34,552 bases of DNA from Muribaculaceae bacterium Isolate-002 (NCI) (GTDB taxonomy: Bacteria; Bacteroidota; Bacteroidia; Bacteroidales; Muribaculaceae). How positions within the stretch are numbered: the first letter of the stretch is position 1; each line of letters starts with the position of its first letter. Made by a program: the position numbers and the translations under genes. Below the pieces are notes generated by a model. The model made no database searches, was not told the origin of the DNA, and saw only the letters and a program-made list of their open reading frames with translations. This document shows, in pieces, positions 16,091-22,366 of this stretch. The stretch is from contig SCEG01000034.1 of the NCBI GenBank assembly GCA_004102805.1, positions 1 through 34,552 on the forward strand. The letters run 5' to 3'.

Positions 16091-16294
16091 ATGAAAGTAG
16101 AGATCAACAACAGGGAAATCATCTTGCCCGACGGATGCGACAACATCGTTGCGCTCCTGCAGAGTCAGGGTATAAGTGAGAAAGGCCATGCCGTGGCAGT
16201 CGACAACAAAGTGGTGCCGCGTGCCTCATGGGCCGGTTTCAGACTTGCCGATGGCATGAGAATAACAGTTATCAGAGCCGTGTGCGGAGGGTAG
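16091..16294 (+). CDS. thiS: sulfur carrier protein ThiS
   Basis: The product has 67 residues, a ubiquitin-like fold, beginning MKVEINNREI and ending in the required Gly-Gly (VCGG). The C-terminal glycine is adenylylated by ThiF and turned into a thiocarboxylate that gives sulfur to ThiG for the thiazole ring. The ATG at 16091 is chosen because the longer frame from 15881 runs through the riboswitch. It ends 4 nt before the next gene, so the two are tightly coupled. It is the first gene of the thiamine operon, as in many Bacteroidales. Confidence 0.93.
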   Translation: MKVEINNREIILPDGCDNIVALLQSQGISEKGHAVAVDNKVVPRASWAGFRLADGMRITVIRAVCGG

Positions 16295-16298
16295 GGCG

Positions 16299-17450
16299 AT
16301 GCGTGTGATAGCTATAACGCTCCCCGAATTTTTCGATGGGGAAGCCGACTCCATAGTGTCTCTGCTGACTGACGGTGGCTATTGGCGGGTGCACATACGC
16401 AAACCCGGAGCGACTGCCCGTCAGCTCACCGATTTTCTCCGACAGATACCGTCAGAAGTCTATCCGCGCCTCTCTCTCCACGACCATTTTGACATTGCTC
16501 TCAGGCTCTCTGTCGGCGGCCTGCACCTGAACAGCCGCAATCCCCGTGCGCCCCGCGGATGGACCGGTGTCGTAAGCCGCTCGCTCCATTCTGTCGGCGA
16601 AATAGCCTCTCTCGACTGTGACTATGCCTTTCTCAGTCCGATATATCCGTCTGTGTCAAAACCCGGCTACAGCGCCGATTTTGACTTTGACGAATTGCGC
16701 GCCGCTGTCGACAGTCGCATTTTCGCCCTCGGAGGTGTCACTCCTGACCGCTTCGATGAAATCGAGGCGCTTGGTTTCGGCGGTGCCGCCATGCTCGGCG
16801 CCGTCTGGAAAGCGCGTATCGATGCAGCTGCCTTCAGGCTTCAGTTCATCACCCACGCTCCCGACACGGCTGAGATAATCCCGCAGGTGGAGAAAGCGCT
16901 TGCCGGCGGTTGCCGCTGGATACAGCTCCGCCACAAAAATGCCTCTCCCGACTCATTGCTCGCCTGCGGCCGGCAGATCAGAGCTCTGTGCGACCGCTAC
17001 GGCGCGACATTCATTGTCGACGACCACGTCGGCCTTGTGGACCCTCTCGGTGCCGACGGCGTGCATCTCGGCAAAAACGATATGCCTGTTGCCCAAGCGA
17101 GGCGCATATTGGGCGTGCGGCGTATCATCGGTGCCACCGCAAATACATTCGACGACATCGCCGCGGCAAACGACGCCGGTGCCGATTACATCGGACTCGG
17201 GCCCTACCGCTTCACCACCACAAAACAAAAACTCAGCCCTGTGCTCGGCATCGACGGATATAACGACATCGTTGCCCGCTGCATCGCGGCCGGTATCCGG
17301 CTTCCTATAGTGGCGATAGGCGGCATCGAATTGCCCGATATTGCACCGATAATCTCTACCGGTGTCAGCGGAGTGGCCGTGAGCGGCACAATCAGAAATG
17401 CCCCCGATCCGGTCCGGATCACAGAAGAAATAATCAAACGAATAAAATAA
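16299..17450 (+). CDS. thiE: TenI-like/ThiE fusion: thiamine phosphate synthase
   Basis: The product has 383 residues, nearly twice the usual 200-215. The N-terminal unit (about 1-172) is a TenI/ThiE-like barrel: LHDHFDIA at 60-67, GLHLN at 74-78, DYAFLSPIY at 108-116, ALGGV at 143-147. The C-terminal unit (about 178-383) is a complete ThiE: QLRHK 209-213, DDH 241-243, GVHLGKND 254-261, IGATAN 277-282, GLGPYRFTTTK 299-309, AIGG 339-342. ThiE joins HMP-pyrophosphate to thiazole phosphate. TenI-type domains are known to aromatise the thiazole product of ThiG, and thiG follows directly. The fusion thus may link both steps. The reading frame is continuous without sign of a frameshift. Only the C-terminal half is likely to be the synthase. 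Confidence 0.9.
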   Translation: MRVIAITLPEFFDGEADSIVSLLTDGGYWRVHIRKPGATARQLTDFLRQIPSEVYPRLSLHDHFDIALRLSVGGLHLNSRNPRAPRGWTGVVSRSLHSVGEIASLDCDYAFLSPIYPSVSKPGYSADFDFDELRAAVDSRIFALGGVTPDRFDEIEALGFGGAAMLGAVWKARIDAAAFRLQFITHAPDTAEIIPQVEKALAGGCRWIQLRHKNASPDSLLACGRQIRALCDRYGATFIVDDHVGLVDPLGADGVHLGKNDMPVAQARRILGVRRIIGATANTFDDIAAANDAGADYIGLGPYRFTTTKQKLSPVLGIDGYNDIVARCIAAGIRLPIVAIGGIELPDIAPIISTGVSGVAVSGTIRNAPDPVRITEEIIKRIK

Positions 17451-17459
17451 AAACAAGAT

Positions 17460-18227
17460 ATGTCGAAACTGATAATCGGAGGTCGTGAATTTTCATCACG
17501 CCTCTTTGTCGGAACAGGTAAGTTCCGCAGTAATGAAATAATGGAGCAGGCCATCCTTGCTTCAGGCACTCAGATGGTGACCGTGGCAATGAAACGTATC
17601 GATATGGACAACACCGGCGACGAGATGCTCCACCACATCACCCACGAAGGCATTCAGTTGCTACCCAACACATCAGGTGTGCGCGACGCCCGCGAGGCGG
17701 TGCTCGCAGCGCAGCTCGCCCGCGAGGCGTTTGGCACCGACTTCATAAAACTTGAAATTCATCCCGACCCGCGTTATCTGCTCCCCGACCCGGTGGAGAC
17801 CCTCAAAGCAACTGAAGAGCTTGCAAAACTCGGATTCGTGGTTCTCCCCTACATCCAGGCCGACCCTGTGCTCTGCAAGCGCCTTGAAGAGGCCGGAGCC
17901 GCCACTGTAATGCCTTTGGCCGCCCCAATCGGCAGCAACAAGGGGCTTGTGACGCGCGAACTGTTGAAAATCATCATAAGCCAGAGCAGTGTCCCCGTTG
18001 TCGTCGACGCCGGACTCGGCGCGCCCTCTCATGCCGCCGAAGCAATGGAGCTCGGCGCCGATGCCGTGCTTGTCAACACTGCTATTGCCGTGGCCGGCGA
18101 CCCTGTGGCTATGGCACGGGCGTTTGCCGCAGCTACCGCCGCCGGACGCGATGCTTATCTTGCCGGGCTCGGTACCGTTTCCGACTGCGCGGAAGCCTCA
18201 AGTCCGCTCACCTCATTCCTCGACTGA
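17460..18227 (+). CDS. thiG: thiazole synthase ThiG
   Basis: The product has 255 residues, the usual length. It condenses 1-deoxy-xylulose 5-phosphate, dehydroglycine and the sulfur of ThiS thiocarboxylate into the thiazole phosphate. The Schiff-base lysine is Lys97 in DFIKLEIH. Other family features are GTGKF (18-22), the LPNTSG loop (68-73), [12 protein letters not shown] (151-162) and [19 protein letters not shown]. It begins 9 nt after the thiE fusion gene, and its stop is followed after one base by the ATG of thiH. The next partner, ThiH, supplies dehydroglycine from tyrosine. Confidence 0.96.
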   Translation: MSKLIIGGREFSSRLFVGTGKFRSNEIMEQAILASGTQMVTVAMKRIDMDNTGDEMLHHITHEGIQLLPNTSGVRDAREAVLAAQLAREAFGTDFIKLEIHPDPRYLLPDPVETLKATEELAKLGFVVLPYIQADPVLCKRLEEAGAATVMPLAAPIGSNKGLVTRELLKIIISQSSVPVVVDAGLGAPSHAAEAMELGADAVLVNTAIAVAGDPVAMARAFAAATAAGRDAYLAGLGTVSDCAEASSPLTSFLD

Positions 18228-18228
18228 C

Positions 18229-19338
18229 ATGTTTGCTGACGAATTAAAGAAATACGACTGGGACACCACGACGGCCGAGATAATGCGCATGACGGCGGCC
18301 GACGTCGAGAGGGCGCTTGCTGCCGACCGCCTTTCTGACCGCGATTTCATGGCACTCGTATCTCCTGCCGCCGCTCCATTTCTTGAACGGATGGCACTCA
18401 AAAGCCGCCGTCTCACCGAGCAGCGCTTCGGCAAGACTATGCAGCTTTTCATTCCGATGTACATCACCAACTCATGCACCAACTCATGCGTATACTGCGG
18501 GTTCAACTGCCACAATAGGTTCAACCGCGTCATCCTGACAATGGAGCAGATCAAAGCTGAATGCGAGGCTATCAAAAAGCTCGGTCCATTTGAAAACCTA
18601 CTTATCGTGACGGGGGAGAACCCCGTCAAGGCCGGCACTGACTATATTGAGCAGGCTTTGCGCGTATGCCGACCCTATTTCTCCAGCCTCACAATCGAGG
18701 TAATGCCCCTTTCCACCGACGATTACAGCCGCCTGACTCATTCCGGACTCAACGGCGTAATCTGTTTCCAGGAGACCTACAACCGCGCCAACTACAAGAA
18801 ATACCACCCTGCAGGCATGAAATCCGATTTCGAGTGGCGCTGCAACGGTTTCGACCGCATGGGCATGGCCGGGGTTCACAAAATCGGCATGGGGGTGCTC
18901 ATCGGTCTTGAGGACTGGCGCACCGACGTCACAATGATGGCGCGGCATCTGATCTACCTGCGCAAGAATTACTGGCGTACGAAATATTCTGTCAACTTCC
19001 CGCGCATGCGTCCATCCGAATCCGGTTTCCAGCCTAACGTTGTGATGACCGACCGCGAGCTCGCTCAGCTCACTTTCGCTTTCCGCATCTTCGACCCTGA
19101 CGTCGACATCTCATATTCTACACGCGAAAACCATACCTTCCGCAACAACATGGCTACTCTAGGTGTCACTACCATGAGTGCCGGCTCTAAAGTCGACCCC
19201 GGAGGCTATGTGTCATGCACTGACTCCCTCGAGCAGTTCGCAATCAGCGACGATGCCTCTCCCGCTCAAGTGGTGGCCGACCTCAAGGCTCTCGGCCGCG
19301 AGCCTGTATGGAAAGACTGGGACCGCATATTCGACTGA
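18229..19338 (+). CDS. thiH: 2-iminoacetate synthase ThiH (radical SAM)
   Basis: The product has 369 residues. It cleaves tyrosine to dehydroglycine and p-cresol with a 4Fe-4S cluster and S-adenosylmethionine. The radical SAM motif C-x3-C-x2-C is at Cys83, Cys87, Cys90 (NSCTNSCVYCGF). The C-terminal part with GVTTMSAGSKVDPGGY is typical of ThiH. The ATG at 18229 is preferred because the open frame upstream lies inside thiG. The presence of ThiH rather than the glycine oxidase ThiO fits an anaerobe. Confidence 0.95.
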   Translation: MFADELKKYDWDTTTAEIMRMTAADVERALAADRLSDRDFMALVSPAAAPFLERMALKSRRLTEQRFGKTMQLFIPMYITNSCTNSCVYCGFNCHNRFNRVILTMEQIKAECEAIKKLGPFENLLIVTGENPVKAGTDYIEQALRVCRPYFSSLTIEVMPLSTDDYSRLTHSGLNGVICFQETYNRANYKKYHPAGMKSDFEWRCNGFDRMGMAGVHKIGMGVLIGLEDWRTDVTMMARHLIYLRKNYWRTKYSVNFPRMRPSESGFQPNVVMTDRELAQLTFAFRIFDPDVDISYSTRENHTFRNNMATLGVTTMSAGSKVDPGGYVSCTDSLEQFAISDDASPAQVVADLKALGREPVWKDWDRIFD

Positions 19339-19342
19339 TTAT

Positions 19343-20035
19343 ATGGAACGATACTTACGACAGACAATCCTTCCCGGTTTTGGCACGCAGGGACAGCAGC
19401 GTCTCCTCGCTTCTTCTGCTCTCATTGTAGGGCTCGGCGGCCTCGGTGCCCCTGTGGCTTCATATCTGGTTTCTTCAGGGGTAGGGCGCATCGGTCTCTG
19501 TGACAATGACACCGTTGGCATCACCAACCTGCAGCGTCAGATACTCTACACCGAGCACGACCTCGGCAAGCCAAAGACCCGGTGTGCGCATCGGCGACTG
19601 TCCGCCATGTCTCACGACACAGTTCTCGACATCATTGACGGCGGACTCACCGTTGACAATGCTGCCACTGTCATTGCCGCTTACGACATCGTGGTCGACT
19701 GTACCGACAATTTCGCCACCCGACGACTCATCGACAGTGAGTGCCGGCGTCTCGGTAAACCTTGGGTGCATGGCTCCATCGATGGCCTTTACGGCTGTGT
19801 GACAGTGTTCAATCACCGCAGTGGCAAATGCTACGCCGACCTCTATCCCGATGCCGAGACCTTTGCCGACAACCGCGACCGTCTTATCGCCAATCTTGGC
19901 CCCGTTCCGGGAGTAATCGGCTCTATACAGGCGCTTGAGGCGCTCAAGCTTCTTTCCGGATGCGGCGACACGCTTGACGGTCGCATTCTGGTGCTTGACC
20001 TCGATAAAATGATTTTCTCGACAATTGAATTTTAA
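19343..20035 (+). CDS. thiF: ThiS adenylyltransferase ThiF, short form without zinc cysteines
   Basis: The product has 230 residues. It has the E1-like ATP site GLGGLGAP (30-37), the arginine-finger segment NLQRQ (62-66) and the catalytic aspartate region DCTDNFATR (119-127), so it should adenylylate the ThiS tail. Unlike the E. coli type it has no CxxC pair: GKCYADLYPD (161-170) stands where CYRC is expected. No cysteine lies in the 172-190 crossover loop that carries the sulfur-accepting cysteine in E. coli ThiF. The C-terminal CxxC is also absent. From memory, Bacteroides ThiF proteins are likewise short. It could also be named MoeB-like, but the operon context favours ThiF. It starts 4 nt after thiH. 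Confidence 0.85.
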   Translation: MERYLRQTILPGFGTQGQQRLLASSALIVGLGGLGAPVASYLVSSGVGRIGLCDNDTVGITNLQRQILYTEHDLGKPKTRCAHRRLSAMSHDTVLDIIDGGLTVDNAATVIAAYDIVVDCTDNFATRRLIDSECRRLGKPWVHGSIDGLYGCVTVFNHRSGKCYADLYPDAETFADNRDRLIANLGPVPGVIGSIQALEALKLLSGCGDTLDGRILVLDLDKMIFSTIEF

Positions 20036-20053
20036 ACAGTTACTTACTATATT

Positions 20054-20755
20054 ATGTCTACAAGTTTTGATGAATACGCCGGCGCGTATGACCAATGGTT
20101 TATTGAAAATTCCAACGTGCTCGCCTCTGAGGTAGCTCTCGTTGCCGCCACACTCAACGATGCTCCGCGCCCCATACTTTCCGTAGGATGCGGCAGCGGT
20201 CTTTTCGAGGATATCATGCGAAAGGAGTATGGTATTGATGTAACCGACGGGGTAGAACCGTCGACCGGCATGGCGGAAATAGCCCGAAAGAGGGGCATGG
20301 ATGTCGTTATTGCAACAGGCGAGGAGTTCGACTATCCCCATGGAAAATACGGCACTGTCATTTTCAACGGTTCACCGAGCTACATCACCGACCTTCGCGG
20401 CATCGTGGCAAAAGTCTACGACGCTCTCCCCGAAGGCGGACGCATCATCCTTGTCGATGTGCCCAAAGAAAGCACCTACGGCATAATGTACAACCTCGCC
20501 AAAGCGCTTGGCACATGGCAGCATCCCCTCCTCGAAGGCGTATATCCCCCCAATCCTTATCCTATCGAGTTTGTCAACGTAGCCAACTGGCGCACAACCG
20601 CCGAGAAAGTCAACTATCTCGAAGAGGCCGGATTTAAAAACATCCGTTGCATGCAGACTCTCACCGCCCATCCCCTTTATTCCGACCTCAGAGCAGAAAC
20701 TCCTGTCGAAGGTTGCGACCGCGGCGACTATGTGGCCGTTATCGCTGAAAAATAA
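20054..20755 (+). CDS. class I SAM-dependent methyltransferase in the thiamine operon
   Basis: The product has 233 residues. It has the Rossmann methyltransferase motif I ILSVGCGSGLFEDI (about 41-54) and an acidic residue closing strand 2 (GVEPS). Motif post-I is GEEFDYPHGKYGTVIFNG and a strand-4 motif reads LPEGGRIILVDVP. The fold is UbiE/Methyltransf_11-like. It starts 18 nt after thiF and ends 11 nt before tenA, so it is cotranscribed under the TPP riboswitch. No methyl transfer is needed in the standard thiamine pathway, so the substrate is unknown. Salvage of a methylated or damaged precursor, or a housekeeping passenger, are the open possibilities. Confidence 0.85.
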   Translation: MSTSFDEYAGAYDQWFIENSNVLASEVALVAATLNDAPRPILSVGCGSGLFEDIMRKEYGIDVTDGVEPSTGMAEIARKRGMDVVIATGEEFDYPHGKYGTVIFNGSPSYITDLRGIVAKVYDALPEGGRIILVDVPKESTYGIMYNLAKALGTWQHPLLEGVYPPNPYPIEFVNVANWRTTAEKVNYLEEAGFKNIRCMQTLTAHPLYSDLRAETPVEGCDRGDYVAVIAEK

Positions 20756-20766
20756 CCGGTGTGATT

Positions 20767-21420
20767 ATGGAAAAATGGAGCAATTTGGCATGGCATGCCG
20801 CCCTGCCCGAAATCGAGCGTATAAAACACTTGCCCTTCCTGCGCGAACTTGCCGACGGCACCCTGCCCGACGACATATTCCGCTTCTACATAAGCCAGGA
20901 TCGTCTGTATCTCGATGACTACACACGCGTCCTCGCCCATATAGCCTCACGTCTGCCCGACATGGCAGATGTCGAGACATTCCTCGCATTTGCAGTCGAC
21001 GGTGTTGCAGTCGAAAAAAGCCTTCATGCCACCTACAACCCCGATATGCAGATGCGCAAATCCGGAGCATGCGAATTTTACACATCCTTCCTCAAAGCAC
21101 GCTCTCACGATGACATCGCGGTTGCAGCAGCTTCCATATTGCCATGCTTCTGGGTGTATCTCGAAGTCGGAAAATATATATTGTCGACAGCACGGCTCGA
21201 AGGTAACCCCTACCGCGCATGGATAGAGACCTACTCCGACCCGGCATTCGACCTTGGCACCGCCCGGGCCATCGACGTGTGCGACCGCCTGGCCGCCGCC
21301 ACAACCGTGACCGTCCGCCGTCTGATGACCGACACTTTCATCGAAGCCACACGCCTCGAAGCCCTATTCTGGCACTCCGCCTACCACAAAGGCACCGCCG
21401 ACCCCAATTTGTTGATTTAA
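20767..21420 (+). CDS. tenA: aminopyrimidine aminohydrolase / thiaminase II TenA
   Basis: The product has 217 residues. TenA hydrolyses 4-amino-5-aminomethyl-2-methylpyrimidine, a breakdown product of thiamine, to HMP. The nucleophile is Cys127 in ILPCFWVYLEVG, as in the cysteine-type TenA group. The active-site acid and aromatic residues appear in FYISQDRLYLDDY (40-52) and in the C-terminal LEALFWHSAY. ATG 20767 is preferred over GTG 20761, six bases upstream. It acts in the cytoplasm just before ThiD, encoded next. This pair supports pyrimidine salvage. Confidence 0.93.
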   Translation: MEKWSNLAWHAALPEIERIKHLPFLRELADGTLPDDIFRFYISQDRLYLDDYTRVLAHIASRLPDMADVETFLAFAVDGVAVEKSLHATYNPDMQMRKSGACEFYTSFLKARSHDDIAVAAASILPCFWVYLEVGKYILSTARLEGNPYRAWIETYSDPAFDLGTARAIDVCDRLAAATTVTVRRLMTDTFIEATRLEALFWHSAYHKGTADPNLLI

Positions 21421-21445
21421 TCCCCCCAAACAGTTTCCACCAAAC

Positions 21446-21484
21446 TCCGACTCGTCCGACCGGTCTGACCCGTCCGACTCGTCC
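21446..21484. repeat. 12-bp direct repeat between tenA and thiD
   Basis: TCCGACTCGTCC occurs at 21446-21457 and 21473-21484, joined by further CCGACC/GACCCG-like units. The 75-bp gap is otherwise without a gene. The repeat may have arisen by slippage; no function is apparent. Confidence 0.4.
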
Positions 21485-21495
21485 CCAAAAAAGCA

Positions 21496-22320
21496 ATGAA
21501 AAAATATAACATAGCACTGACAATAGCTGGAAGCGACCCCTCAGGCGGCGCCGGCATGCAGGCCGACCTGAAAACCTTCTCCGCCCTCGGCGTCTACGGC
21601 GCATCGGCTATCGTCGCCCTTGTCGACGAAAACACTCAGGGCGTCTACGGCGTCCATCCCGTGCCCCCGCAATTCGTGGCCGGACAGATACGTTCAGTCA
21701 TCGACGACATCGGAGCCGACGCCGTAAAAATCGGCATGCTCCACGACTCCGAACTCATTGTTACCGTGGCCGACACTCTCGCCCTCTATCCTCACATACG
21801 CAACATAGTCCTTGACCCGGTGATGGTCGCCACCTCCGGCGACCATCTTCTGCAGCATGACGCTGTCGATACGTTGCGCCGCGTGCTCATACCGCGCAGC
21901 CGCATCATAACGCCCAACATTCCCGAGGCGTCACTGCTTCTGGGGCAGACTATTGACCATAACGACCAGCTCCGCGACGCTGCCGTAGCCCTCTCTGAAG
22001 CCGCCGGCGGTGTGTCTGTGATGCTGAAGGCCGGACACCTTGACTGCGATTGCCTGACCGACATATTCTACAATGCCGAGACCGACGAGATAGAAGAACT
22101 CTCGGCTCCGCGTATAGCTACTGTCAACACCCACGGCACCGGCTGCACCCTCTCCTCGGCAATAGCCGCCTGCCTTGCCCGCGGTGCCGGTCTCAAAGAC
22201 GCCGTCCGTCAGGCAAAGCACTATCTCTTCAAGGCCATACAGTCGGGTGCCGCCTACTCAATCGGCAAAGGCCACGGCCCCGTAAATCATTTCCACAACC
22301 TCTGGCCCGAAGAAAATTGA
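21496..22320 (+). CDS. thiD: hydroxymethylpyrimidine (phosphate) kinase ThiD
   Basis: The product has 274 residues. It phosphorylates HMP twice to HMP-pyrophosphate, the ThiE substrate. It shows the ribokinase-family features: GSDPSGGAGMQADLKTF near the N-terminus, the TPNIPEA motif, VMLKAGH, and the phosphate-binding HGTGCTLSSA near 215-224. No additional C-terminal domain (such as ThiE or TenA) is fused. It is the last gene of the thiamine operon, 75 nt after tenA, and is followed by a strong hairpin before the convergent beta-galactosidase gene. Confidence 0.96.
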   Translation: MKKYNIALTIAGSDPSGGAGMQADLKTFSALGVYGASAIVALVDENTQGVYGVHPVPPQFVAGQIRSVIDDIGADAVKIGMLHDSELIVTVADTLALYPHIRNIVLDPVMVATSGDHLLQHDAVDTLRRVLIPRSRIITPNIPEASLLLGQTIDHNDQLRDAAVALSEAAGGVSVMLKAGHLDCDCLTDIFYNAETDEIEELSAPRIATVNTHGTGCTLSSAIAACLARGAGLKDAVRQAKHYLFKAIQSGAAYSIGKGHGPVNHFHNLWPEEN

Positions 22321-22341
22321 CAACGAACAGCAGGGGCAGGG

Positions 22342-22362
22342 GCGGGGGCGTCTCGCCCCCGC
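22342..22362. terminator. GC-rich hairpin between convergent thiD and GH2 gene
   Basis: Arms 22342-22350 (GCGGGGGCG) and 22354-22362 are perfectly complementary with a 3-nt loop. It lies 22 nt past thiD and just past the GH2 gene, so it could end both transcripts. There is no T-run on either side, which lowers the confidence. Confidence 0.45.
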
Positions 22363-22366
22363 TGCA

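Noticed and set aside
17989..18228. N-terminal extension of thiH
   Set aside because: It overlaps the C-terminal quarter of thiG in another frame; ThiH begins at 18229.
19475..20341. 288-codon open frame on the minus strand
   Set aside because: Antisense to thiF and the methyltransferase gene, both of which have clear motifs.
21446..21484. CRISPR-like repeat
   Set aside because: Only two 12-bp copies with a similar spacer and no cas genes.
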